A stretch of DNA of 64,000 nt from NCBI RefSeq assembly GCF_003172915.1, contig NZ_QGKU01000004.1:1-64000 (forward strand), given 5' to 3'. This stretch comes from Meridianimarinicoccus roseus (GTDB lineage Bacteria > Pseudomonadota > Alphaproteobacteria > Rhodobacterales > Rhodobacteraceae). How positions within the stretch are numbered: position 1 is the first letter of the stretch; the number at the start of each line of letters is the position of its first letter. The notes under the pieces were generated by a model. The model ran no database searches. It worked only from the letters and a program-made list of their open reading frames with translations, and was not told the origin of the DNA. Positions 10,099 through 18,630 of this stretch are shown piece after piece. A program made the translations under genes and the position numbers.

Positions 10099-11463
10099 TC
10101 AGCCTGGATCGTAGAGCAGGGTGAAGTGTTCGGGAAACGGCGTGCCGCCCGTGTCGATCAGCCCCGCCGCACCCTCCCCGCGTCGAAGCCCGTCACGAGC
10201 CAGCAGCGGCTGGAGGATCGCCGGGATCACGGCGGCGTTGATGACCGCCCCGAAGCAGGTGTGCAGTCCCGTGCCCCAGATGATGTGGTCGGTGAACGGC
10301 CGCTGCGAGCGGAACTGGCCGGGCGCGTCGATCTCGTGCCGGTCGAACATCGCGGACAGGGTCGCTGCGAACACCATCTGGCCCTTGCGCACGCGCACCT
10401 GCCGCAGCGTTCCGGGCGCGATTACTGTGTCGCGCACCGCGCGCCGGTAGATGATCGGGTTGTGCGGGTTGAAGCGGAGCGCCTCCCACAAGAAGCCGGC
10501 CAGCCGCGCGGTGTCGCCCGCCCGCGCCGCCGCCTGCGCGCGTCGCAGCGCATCGGGGCGGCGCAGCAATTCGTCCGCGGCCAGGCACGCCGCCTTGGAG
10601 ATCGTCGGTATAGCCCCGATCACGAGGCCCAGAAGGTTGTTGCGGATGCCGAGGTCATCCATACCCGGCGTGCCCGCCGCCTGCAGGGCAAGGCAACGCC
10701 CCAGCAGGTCGTCGCCGCCACCGCCCTCCGACTTGCGCGCGGCGATGGCACCATCGAGATATTCACGCAGCCCCGCCGCATCTTCCATCGCCTGTGCATG
10801 CAGGTCAGGATCGGCTCCGAGGTCGCCAAAAAGATACCAGAACAGCCGCGTTGCCCAGCCCTGCATCGTGTCCGGGTCCGGGCCCGGTGTTCCGAAATAG
10901 CCCGCCACCATGTCCCAGGGCACGTGGCGCGTCAGCGCGCATGGCAGATCGATCCGCCCACCCGCTTCCGCCACGATCCGGGCCGACAGGTCTGCGGCGC
11001 GGGGCGCGATCCGGTCCGCCACGTCGGTATGGCGCATTGCCAGCCGCATCGCCGCCGTGTCGCGTGCATAGTCCCAGCCCGGCTGCATTCCGAGGAAGAA
11101 GTTCGCGCCGCCCGTCAGCGCCTGCATCCGCGGGCCGTAGACGACCTCGAAATCGTCATCGCGGCGCAGTACGTCCATCACGTCGGCGCGGCGGGTGACG
11201 ATCACCGTACCGGTGTTGTCATAGGCGGCCACCAGCTTGCGCGACAACGACAGGTTCGGCGCGAAGGCGCGCAGCGCGGCCAGCCCTTGGCGCTGGCGCA
11301 TCGGGTCGGCGGCCAGCGCGGGCAAGTTGGAGGCCGCACCGCCCGGCGCGCGTACCGCCCGCAACCCCGCCAGCGCGACCGCCGCGCCGTCGCCAACCCC
11401 GTCCGCCAACACCGTCAGGCGCAGGCCAAGACCGGACACGGCGTTTCCCAGCATTCGCAGCAT
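10099..11463 (-). CDS. Cytochrome P450
   Basis: Heme-thiolate monooxygenase, 454 residues, soluble bacterial type. The heme-binding motif WGTGLHTCFG places the ligand at about Cys403; the normally conserved Phe at the start of the motif is Trp. EALR in FLWEALRFNPHNP is the ExxR of helix K. Helix I shows VIGAIPTISK in place of the textbook AGxxT, keeping a Gly-Ala and a Thr. No ferredoxin or reductase partner is visible nearby. Start ATG lies nine bases after the DyP peroxidase stop; stop is four bases before the GST-like gene. Substrate unknown. Confidence 0.92.
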   Translation of the reverse strand: MLRMLGNAVSGLGLRLTVLADGVGDGAAVALAGLRAVRAPGGAASNLPALAADPMRQRQGLAALRAFAPNLSLSRKLVAAYDNTGTVIVTRRADVMDVLRRDDDFEVVYGPRMQALTGGANFFLGMQPGWDYARDTAAMRLAMRHTDVADRIAPRAADLSARIVAEAGGRIDLPCALTRHVPWDMVAGYFGTPGPDPDTMQGWATRLFWYLFGDLGADPDLHAQAMEDAAGLREYLDGAIAARKSEGGGGDDLLGRCLALQAAGTPGMDDLGIRNNLLGLVIGAIPTISKAACLAADELLRRPDALRRAQAAARAGDTARLAGFLWEALRFNPHNPIIYRRAVRDTVIAPGTLRQVRVRKGQMVFAATLSAMFDRHEIDAPGQFRSQRPFTDHIIWGTGLHTCFGAVINAAVIPAILQPLLARDGLRRGEGAAGLIDTGGTPFPEHFTLLYDPG

Positions 11464-11472
11464 CGCGCGCCC

Positions 11473-13116
11473 TCAGGTTGGATCGACGATGCCGAGCGCG
11501 ATCATATGCAGCGCGGTCATCGATGGCAGGAAGAAGTAGTCGCCGCCGCGGGTTTCCACGAAAGTCTTCAGCCCGCCCATAACGTAGGGTGGCTTGCCGG
11601 ATTTCGGATCGGACGGGATCGTGAACCGGGTGTGGCGGCTGTGATCGCCCAGCAGCGGGCAGGTGTTGTTGCCCTGGTTGAAGTCCAGCCCGTACTGGAT
11701 CCATTGCTGCTGCACGAATTCGAACTGCCGGAATATGCTGGCTCCGATGATCATCATCGCCACGCCCTGTTCGGTGTCGTCGTCCTTGTGGGCGGTGTCG
11801 TCCGGCCCGTAGGGCAGCCCGCGACGCAGGATCCTCCGCCGCTTGTTCAGTTGCGTGGTGGCATCCCGGTTCGCCTTGCCCGGCTGGTTCAGCGGGTCAA
11901 GGTAGTCGCGGGTGTTCACGCGGCGAAGATGGGCTCCGCCGGGGCATTTGAACCCGCCCATGTCGTCGGCATAGCGGAAGTCGCTCGCAGCGGTGGACTT
12001 CAGATAGGCGCGCTGGGCCGCCAGCGCCTTTCCCGGGTCCTCGTCGTCCAGCCCGTGGGCCCGGCGCACCGCCAGCCAGTCATCGAAGCCCGGTGCGGTG
12101 GCGACGGGCACGCCGTCGGACCAGCGCCCGACCATCTTGGCCTTCACCGTCTCGCGCGCCTGCGCCGCGCTGACGCCCATCGTGCGCGCGAAGCCTTCCG
12201 CCTCGGCCTCGATCACCGCCTCGAATGTGGCGACGTTCTCGTGCAGCTTGCGGTAGACCATGAAGCTGCCGTTCTGCATAACGTTGGGCGGCATCGCGGC
12301 GGGGGGCAGTTCCTGCGCCTCGTCCGGGTAGCCGAGGATGAACTCTCCCGCCGCGATCGGCTGCCAGCCGGTCTTGCGGCCCATCCACTTGCCGCGCCCG
12401 ATAACGGCCTCCTTCTCCTGCTCGGGGGGGTACTGGCCTTCGAAGACCGGATCGCCGATCCCGTCGGTCAGCCCGAAATGCTCGCGCGGGGTGGGATATT
12501 TCACGCCGTCGATGGTGGTGAACACGGCCGACGCCGCCTGAAAGTCGGCATTTTCGTCGCGCCCGTGCCCCTTGAGCACCTGCACCCCGTCCTCGGAACA
12601 CAGCCCGCGCAGCCAGTCGGTGCGCTCGTCCAGCTCGGGCACGGGAAGGTCCGTTCCAAGTTTGGCCAGACGTGCGTTCATCGAGATCCAGATGTGCACG
12701 TCATCTGGCCGGTCTTCCGGGCTGGACCGGTTTTTCCGCCAGATCGGGTCCCAATGGGCGCACCAGCCGTCATCGTCCTCCTCCACCCGGTCGGCGCTGC
12801 GGTCGCCCAGGATGAAGGCGCGCGCCTTCATGCCGTCCACGAAGCTTTCGGGCATGCCCTGAAGGGTGCGCGTGGGCAGGCCCAGCTTCCGCATTCCGGG
12901 ATAGGTGAAGCCGATGTTCAGCGTCACCTTCGGCGCGCTGTCGGGCGACCAGCGGGCGGCGGTGGTCACATGGGGGCGCACCTGATCCACGAAGCGCCGC
13001 CCCGCCTCCGTTTCGCGGATGTTGAGGAAGAAGTAGCGCGCGAAGGGAAACGAGAAGCGGCCATAGGCCCGCGTGATGTTGCCCTGGATGTCGTCGAGAT
13101 TGAGTTGCCGTGTCAT
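11473..13116 (-). CDS. DyP-type (dye-decolorizing) heme peroxidase
   Basis: 547 residues. Carries the family signature GXXDG as GLTDG at 215-219 (catalytic Asp218) and CPGGAHLRRVN at 391-401, whose His396 matches the proximal heme ligand of the AAHIRK-type motif of fungal and bacterial DyPs. No Sec or Tat signal, so probably cytoplasmic. The frame is open for about 70 codons upstream, but the ATG at 13116 gives the usual MTRQLNLDDIQGNI start (the DIQGN box begins most DyPs). Second-to-third place in a five-gene operon with a P450. Physiological substrate is not evident. Confidence 0.93.
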   Translation of the reverse strand: MTRQLNLDDIQGNITRAYGRFSFPFARYFFLNIRETEAGRRFVDQVRPHVTTAARWSPDSAPKVTLNIGFTYPGMRKLGLPTRTLQGMPESFVDGMKARAFILGDRSADRVEEDDDGWCAHWDPIWRKNRSSPEDRPDDVHIWISMNARLAKLGTDLPVPELDERTDWLRGLCSEDGVQVLKGHGRDENADFQAASAVFTTIDGVKYPTPREHFGLTDGIGDPVFEGQYPPEQEKEAVIGRGKWMGRKTGWQPIAAGEFILGYPDEAQELPPAAMPPNVMQNGSFMVYRKLHENVATFEAVIEAEAEGFARTMGVSAAQARETVKAKMVGRWSDGVPVATAPGFDDWLAVRRAHGLDDEDPGKALAAQRAYLKSTAASDFRYADDMGGFKCPGGAHLRRVNTRDYLDPLNQPGKANRDATTQLNKRRRILRRGLPYGPDDTAHKDDDTEQGVAMMIIGASIFRQFEFVQQQWIQYGLDFNQGNNTCPLLGDHSRHTRFTIPSDPKSGKPPYVMGGLKTFVETRGGDYFFLPSMTALHMIALGIVDPT

Positions 13117-13126
13117 CCTGTGCGCC

Positions 13127-14158
13127 TCATGACGTGCGGTTCGCCGCGGCGACGGACAGTGACACCACGCCCGGCGGTTGGGTCGGGGCCATCTTGTCGT
13201 CCGGAGCATGTGTGTCGAGGAAAGTCCCGAAATCGGCATGGAGCGTTTCGGGATCGGCCCCCTGCCGATCCGTCGCGAAATCCGCAAAATGCTGTTGAAG
13301 ATAAAGGGATTTGAGCACCGAGGGCAGATCGCCATGATCCGCGGGGGGCATCGGTTTCTGCCCGTTGGCGATCACGTAGCGATAGAGCGCGTAGATCACC
13401 GCGGCGCTGATCCCGGCGCCCGCCAGCGCCACCCAGCCGGGCGACCAGCCCAGATGCGGGATCCTCGGCACGCCCAGAAGCTGCGCCAGCAGCGCCAGCA
13501 GTGTGACCCCCAGCGGCAGCAGCGCGGCTACGGCCAATGCGGGCACCGGAAGGTTCGACAGTTTCGGCGGGCTGGTCCAGTAGTCGTGGAACGGCATCGT
13601 CGTCTCGACCTGACAGCGCTTGAGATAGCGTGCGAAATCATCCGCTGTGTTGACCGCGTCGAACCCGACGCAATTTTCATAGATCGACCGCAGTTCCGGC
13701 TCCATCCGCTGCCAAAGCCGCCGCGCCCAGGCATCGCGCACGCGGCCCTGGCGCGCCGGGTCCAGCGTGGTGGGAAGCGGGTCTCCCTCGTCCATGACCG
13801 CGTCGATATCGGCAGCGAACAGCAGGTAGGGGCTGTTCAGCCGGTCCACTGGCTGCGGATGGATCGGATCTTCATTGCGAAGCGATGCGACCAGCGCATC
13901 TTGCGGCGTGCGCCCGTTATAGATCGTGTCCTCGATCACCACGAAGCGGCACAGATGGGTCTGAAGGCTGCGCGCGAATGGACTGTTCTCGCCGATCTTG
14001 ATGGTCGCGGGCGACTGAAGCGCTGTGGGCAGCAGACCCAGCGTGACCCGAAGCGCCTGCAGGTGCGAGACCTGCCGCCCGGTCATGTCGCTGGTCGTGC
14101 CGCTTTTCACCGGTGCGAGGAATGTCAGGAAGAGGTGGCCGGTGTCGAAATTCGGCAT
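13127..14158 (-). CDS. Unrecognised two-helix membrane protein in the DyP/P450 operon
   Basis: 343 residues, no family I can name. Two hydrophobic helices lie near residues 205-230 and 240-262; the N-terminal 200 residues are soluble and have the pattern YLLFAADIDA ... ELRSIYENCVGFDAVNTADDFARYL, which resembles a ferredoxin-like dimeric alpha/beta-barrel half, the fold also used by DyP peroxidases. The C-terminal tail is hydrophilic. Ten bases separate its stop from the peroxidase ATG, and its start lies four bases after the upstream gene. A structural or anchoring partner of the peroxidase is a guess from position. Confidence 0.7.
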   Translation of the reverse strand: MPNFDTGHLFLTFLAPVKSGTTSDMTGRQVSHLQALRVTLGLLPTALQSPATIKIGENSPFARSLQTHLCRFVVIEDTIYNGRTPQDALVASLRNEDPIHPQPVDRLNSPYLLFAADIDAVMDEGDPLPTTLDPARQGRVRDAWARRLWQRMEPELRSIYENCVGFDAVNTADDFARYLKRCQVETTMPFHDYWTSPPKLSNLPVPALAVAALLPLGVTLLALLAQLLGVPRIPHLGWSPGWVALAGAGISAAVIYALYRYVIANGQKPMPPADHGDLPSVLKSLYLQQHFADFATDRQGADPETLHADFGTFLDTHAPDDKMAPTQPPGVVSLSVAAANRTS

Positions 14159-14162
14159 GTCC

Positions 14163-14831
14163 TCAGCTCCTTTCGAAGTCGAACAGGGTGGCCATGTTCT
14201 GCACAGCGCGCAGGCGGTTCATGTCGGCATGTTCGGTGTCGAGGCTCGCAACCGGCCCGAAGCCCGGATCGCCAAGGCAATCCTGCACCTTCACCAGTTC
14301 GGCCCGGTAGGTCCGCGCGAAATCCTCTGGCGACTGGGTTGCATGGGCCTTCGCAAGCACGTCAATGGCACGCCGCACCCGCAAGGCCGCCTTGACGTCA
14401 CGCTGTGCGGCACCGGGCGTCGCATTGTAGTAGTAGTCCGTATAGACTTGGTTATGCGTGATGTAGGTCTTGAAGCTGGTGACCGGAATCGACTGTGGAT
14501 ACTTCGTGGCGGTGTACCAGAACAGGTTCAGACCGTTGGGAATCCCGTCCGAGAAGGCGTCGATATACTGGTCCCACGTTCCGTTGAAGTTGGAACAGAA
14601 CAGCATGTAGTCGTTGCGCAGCGTTTCCTTGCCCTGCCCCAGATCCGGCCATTGATCCGGGCGGATCAGCACCCAGCGCGCGAAATGGATCAGCGACAGG
14701 CCCAGAAGGCCGCTCAGAACCTTCGGCACGCCGCGCGCCACCATGAAGATCAGACGGTTGATCCATGTCAGACGCGGATTGCTGGGCGTCACGACGTTCA
14801 TCGCATAGGCCTTGCCGGCGATATTCGACAT
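14163..14831 (-). CDS. Unrecognised protein, first gene of the DyP/P450 operon
   Basis: 222 residues. A moderately hydrophobic segment near residues 25-55 may bind or span the membrane. The rest contains YMLFCSNFNGTWDQYIDAF and LFWYTATKYPQSIPVTSFKTYI, again a ferredoxin-like pattern similar to the middle of the next protein, suggesting the two derive from one fold family. Leads the operon; divergent from the flagellar transglycosylase gene across about 180 bases. Function unknown. Confidence 0.68.
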   Translation of the reverse strand: MSNIAGKAYAMNVVTPSNPRLTWINRLIFMVARGVPKVLSGLLGLSLIHFARWVLIRPDQWPDLGQGKETLRNDYMLFCSNFNGTWDQYIDAFSDGIPNGLNLFWYTATKYPQSIPVTSFKTYITHNQVYTDYYYNATPGAAQRDVKAALRVRRAIDVLAKAHATQSPEDFARTYRAELVKVQDCLGDPGFGPVASLDTEHADMNRLRAVQNMATLFDFERS

Positions 14832-15014
14832 GTCATCCCCCGTTCTGTTCCCTCACGTTAACTATACCCGTCAGAGCTGAGCTGTCTAAGACAATTCCTT
14901 GCGCGCGCCTTGCGGGTCATGGTTTCCCGACCCGGGCGCGGCGGCATCAACCAAATCTCAACTCCCTGCGCGCTACTCATGGCGCTGGATGCGGCAAGAA
15001 ATGCGGCGGTGATC

Positions 15015-15764
15015 ATGGTGAAATCCTGGGCGGCACGCCTGCGGCGATGGGCTCTTGCGGGGTTGGCGGGGTGCGTGCTGGTGCCCGTGGCCGGGCAGGC
15101 TGCCCCCGGTGCCGCGCAGGGCCTCTGCGAACAGGCGGCCCGGCGCGCCGCTGACGCGACCGGCGTGCCGCTGCCGGTGCTTCTGGCGGTGTCGCTGACC
15201 GAGAGCGGGCGCAAGACCGGTGCGCGCTTCGGGCCGTGGCCCTGGGTGCTGAACATCGCCGGGACCGGCGCATTTTTCGACACCCGCGCCGCAGCGCTGG
15301 CACGGGCACAGGCGACCCTCGCGCGGGGCGAGACCAGCTTCGACATGGGCTGCTTCCAGATCAACTATCGCTGGCATGGCGACGCCTTCACTTCGCTGGA
15401 TCAGATGCTCGACCCCGGTGCGAACGCGATGTACGCGGCCCGCTTCCTGCGGGAACTCTTTGCCGAAACCGGCGATTGGTCGGTCGCGGCGGGCCACTAC
15501 CACTCCCGGACGCCTGTCCATGCCGACAGATATCGCAAGGTGTTTCACCGGCATCTCGCCGCGCTTGGCACGGGTCCGCTGCCAAGTGCTCCGCTGGCCG
15601 CGCTGCCCGCTCAGGCACCCGCCGCAACGCGCGGGCCGAACCTGTTTCCTCTGCTTCAGCCGGGCGGCGCGCCGGTCAGCATGGGCTCTCTCGTGCCGAC
15701 GCGGCCCGCCGGCTCCGGGTTATTCGACGGACGCGCCGGGCGAAGCATGTGGGGCGGCGGATGA
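15015..15764 (+). CDS. Lytic transglycosylase (SLT domain), flagellar locus
   Basis: Predicted exported muramidase-type enzyme, 249 residues. Signal peptide at residues 1-25 (KSWAARLRRW, then hydrophobic core, AGQA). SLT-like catalytic region: VLLAVSLTESG (catalytic Glu in the ESG box), FDMGCFQINYRWHG, AARFLRELFAETGDWSVAAGHYHS. The frame is open upstream; I chose the ATG at 15015 because it begins directly before the signal peptide. Overlaps flhA by ATGA, so it is probably the enzyme that opens peptidoglycan for rod assembly, a role common in flagellar loci. Confidence 0.85.
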   Translation: MVKSWAARLRRWALAGLAGCVLVPVAGQAAPGAAQGLCEQAARRAADATGVPLPVLLAVSLTESGRKTGARFGPWPWVLNIAGTGAFFDTRAAALARAQATLARGETSFDMGCFQINYRWHGDAFTSLDQMLDPGANAMYAARFLRELFAETGDWSVAAGHYHSRTPVHADRYRKVFHRHLAALGTGPLPSAPLAALPAQAPAATRGPNLFPLLQPGGAPVSMGSLVPTRPAGSGLFDGRAGRSMWGGG

Positions 15765-17854
15765 AAAGCTTCGACAAGCGGCTGCTGTTCCAGCCAACGA
15801 TCCTGATGGCGATGGCCCTGATGGCGATCATCATCATGATGATCCTGCCGATGCCTGCCTGGGTGCTCGACATCGGGCTTGCAGCCTCCTTCGCGCTGGC
15901 GATCCTCATCTTCACTGTCACGCTGTTCATCGAACGGCCGCTGGATTTCTCGGCTTTCCCGACGATCCTGCTGGCCTCACTGATGCTGCGCCTGTCGCTC
16001 AACGTGTCGTCCACAAAGCTGATCATCGGGCAGGGGCACACGGGCGTCGACGCGGCGGGCAACGTGATCAGCGGCTTTGCCAGTTTCATCATGGGCGGCA
16101 GCGTGTTCCTTGGCGTCGTCGTTTTCTGCGTGCTCCTGATCGTGAACTTCATGGTGATCACCAAAGGCGCGGCCCGCATGGCCGAAGTCGGTGCGCGCTT
16201 CGCGCTGGACGGGATGCCCGGCAAGCAGCTTGCCATCGACAGCGACATCGCGGCGGGCGCGATCAGCCACGAGGACGCCAAGGCGCGCCGCGCGGCCGAA
16301 CAGGCGGAAACGACCTTCTTCGGTTCGCTCGACGGGGCGTCCAAGTTCGTGAAGGGCGACGCCATCGCCGGTCTGCTGATCACGCTTCTGAACCTCGTGA
16401 TGGGCCTGATCATGGGGGTGGCGCTGCACGGCATGCCACTGGGCGAGGCGGCGGAAACCTATGCGATCCTGACGGTGGGGGACGGGCTGGTCACGCAGAT
16501 CCCCGCGGTCATCATCTCTATCGCGTCGGCGCTGTTGCTTGCTCGCGGCGGGGCGACGGGCACCACCGATTTCGCCGTCTTCTCGCAACTTGGCCGGTAT
16601 CCGGGCGCGCTTGGCACTGTGGCTGTGCTGATGGGCATGTTCGCGCTTGTGCCGGGCCTGCCGTTCGTGCCCTTCGTGCTGGGCGCGGCCGGTCTGGGCG
16701 TGGCGGCGGTAATGGGGTTTCGCACCGCCCGCAAGGCCGAAGATCAGGCCGCCCGCAGCGCCGCCGACACCGAGGCTGCGCAGAAGACCGAAGCGCCGAT
16801 CGGCGACATGCTCGATGTCGATGACATCCACGTCGAATTCGCGGCCGATCTCGTGTCGATGGCGCTTGATCCCGCGACCGGGCTCGACGCCCGGATCGTC
16901 AGCATGCGCACCCATATTGCCACAGATTTCGGCCTGATCCTGCCCGAGATGCGGCTGACCGACAATGCCGCCCTGCCGGACGGCACATATGTCATCAGAA
17001 TCCAGGGCGCGGAACGGGTGCGCGACCGGCTGCAACCTGACCGGGTTCTGGCGCTTCTGCCCGACACGGACGATCTGCCGGAGGAGGGGCTTGCCGTGCG
17101 CGAGCCGGTCTACGGCGCTCCGGCCCGCTGGATCGATCCGGCCTCGCAGGATGCGTTCTCCATCGCGGGAGCGACCGTTGTGACCGCTTCCGAAGTGCTC
17201 GCCACCCACCTGCTGGAAGTCGTGAAGGCAAATCTCGGGCACCTGATGACGCTCAAGAGCCTGCGACGGCTGCTGGACGAGATGACCCGCCTGAGCGACA
17301 AGGGGCGCGCGGACGCGAACCGCCGCCTACTGGACGAGTTGATCCCAGAGAAGGTGCCGCAGGACCTGCTGCTGGCGGTGCTGCGGATGCTGCTGGAGGA
17401 ACGCGTATCGATCCGTAACCTGCCGCTGATCCTGGAGGCGATCGCAGAGGTGCGCCCACTGCACCCCATGCCGGAAGCGGTTTGCGAGCATGTGCGCCAG
17501 CGTTTGGGTTTCCAACTGGTCGCGGCGCACCGCCGGGCGGACGGGTCGGTGCCGCTGCTGCAACTTGCGCCGGAATGGGAGCAGCGTTTCGAGGCGCATC
17601 AGATCGACACGGATCGCGGGCTGCCCGATGTCGCGCTGCCGCCCGAGGAGTTCAACCGCCTCGCGCACGCAATTTCCGAACGCCTCGCGCGCGTGACCGC
17701 GGAGGCGCACAACCCAGCGCTGGTGACTTCGACCCGTCGGCGACGGTTCCTGAAAAGCGTCGTTGCGGCACGGGGGCTGCATCTGCCCGTGCTTTCGTTC
17801 GAGGAAATCGGGATCGACGCGAAGCCCGCTGTGGTCGGCGTGGTTGCTGCGTGA
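15761..17854 (+). CDS. flhA: Flagellar export gate protein FlhA
   Basis: Central component of the flagellar type III export gate in the inner membrane. 697 residues: eight hydrophobic helices in the first half, the FHIPEP-family core LMLRLSLNVSSTKLII and GDGLVTQIPAVIISIASALLLAR, then a cytoplasmic domain of about 350 residues that docks export substrates. Normal length. ATG overlaps the transglycosylase stop; its stop overlaps the GTG of fliR (GTGA). Confidence 0.96.
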   Translation: MKSFDKRLLFQPTILMAMALMAIIIMMILPMPAWVLDIGLAASFALAILIFTVTLFIERPLDFSAFPTILLASLMLRLSLNVSSTKLIIGQGHTGVDAAGNVISGFASFIMGGSVFLGVVVFCVLLIVNFMVITKGAARMAEVGARFALDGMPGKQLAIDSDIAAGAISHEDAKARRAAEQAETTFFGSLDGASKFVKGDAIAGLLITLLNLVMGLIMGVALHGMPLGEAAETYAILTVGDGLVTQIPAVIISIASALLLARGGATGTTDFAVFSQLGRYPGALGTVAVLMGMFALVPGLPFVPFVLGAAGLGVAAVMGFRTARKAEDQAARSAADTEAAQKTEAPIGDMLDVDDIHVEFAADLVSMALDPATGLDARIVSMRTHIATDFGLILPEMRLTDNAALPDGTYVIRIQGAERVRDRLQPDRVLALLPDTDDLPEEGLAVREPVYGAPARWIDPASQDAFSIAGATVVTASEVLATHLLEVVKANLGHLMTLKSLRRLLDEMTRLSDKGRADANRRLLDELIPEKVPQDLLLAVLRMLLEERVSIRNLPLILEAIAEVRPLHPMPEAVCEHVRQRLGFQLVAAHRRADGSVPLLQLAPEWEQRFEAHQIDTDRGLPDVALPPEEFNRLAHAISERLARVTAEAHNPALVTSTRRRRFLKSVVAARGLHLPVLSFEEIGIDAKPAVVGVVAA

Positions 17855-18630
17855 CCGAAGCGGCGGCCCTCCTGCTGCCGTATTTGGAAGGTGGCCTTGC
17901 GCTGGCCGTGGCGGTGTTCCTGCGGATCGGCGCCGCGATGGCACTGTTACCGGCCTTTGGCGCACAGGTGGTGCCGCTGCGGATCAAGTTGGCCGCGGCG
18001 GGCGCGTTCACGGCCATCGTCGCACCGGTTATCGCGGCGGATACGCCGATCGGGCCGCTCGATCTTCCGCTGCTGCTCCGTCTTGCGGCGACCGAAACGG
18101 TGAGCGGCCTCGCACTCGGGTTCTCGGTACGGCTGTTCATCTGGGTGCTGCAGGTCTGCGGCACGATCGCGGCTCAGGCGACGTCGCTCTCGCAGCTTCT
18201 GGGCGCGGAATCGGTGGACCCGCAGCCTGCGATCTCGCAGCTCCTGATGATGGCCGGGCTGGGGCTGGCAGCGATCAGCGGCCTGCACGTGCGCGTCGCC
18301 GAGGCGATGGTGCAATCGTATGACACTCTGCCGATGGGCCGCTTTCCGATGGCCGGGGCGATGACCGAATGGGCGGTATGGCGCGTGGCGGAGATGTTCT
18401 CTCTCGCGTTCACCTTCGCGGCACCGTTCGTGATCGGGTCGGTTCTTTACAACCTCGCGCTCGGGGTCATCAACCGGGCCATGCCGCAATTGATGGTCGC
18501 CTTCGTCGGTGCGCCCGCGATCACCGCGGCCGGGCTCGTGCTGCTGCTGCTGAGCGCGCCGGTGATCCTGCCGATGTGGCTGAGCCTGCTGCACATGCGC
18601 CTGATGGACCCGTTCGGGGGCGGGCCATGA
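17851..18630 (+). CDS. fliR: Flagellar export protein FliR
   Basis: Inner-membrane export-gate component, 259 residues with about six helices. Family features are FLRIGAAMALLPAFG at the N terminus and QVCGTIAAQATSLSQLLG in the middle. Starts with GTG at 17851 in a GTGA overlap with flhA. Overlaps flhB by ATGA, giving the flhA-fliR-flhB order common in alphaproteobacteria. Confidence 0.94.
   Translation: MTEAAALLLPYLEGGLALAVAVFLRIGAAMALLPAFGAQVVPLRIKLAAAGAFTAIVAPVIAADTPIGPLDLPLLLRLAATETVSGLALGFSVRLFIWVLQVCGTIAAQATSLSQLLGAESVDPQPAISQLLMMAGLGLAAISGLHVRVAEAMVQSYDTLPMGRFPMAGAMTEWAVWRVAEMFSLAFTFAAPFVIGSVLYNLALGVINRAMPQLMVAFVGAPAITAAGLVLLLLSAPVILPMWLSLLHMRLMDPFGGGP

Noticed and set aside
10072-13314. 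1,080-codon plus-strand open frame opposite the P450 and peroxidase genes
   Set aside because: High-GC shadow frame; its composition is Arg/His/Gly-rich without domains, while the minus strand encodes clear families.
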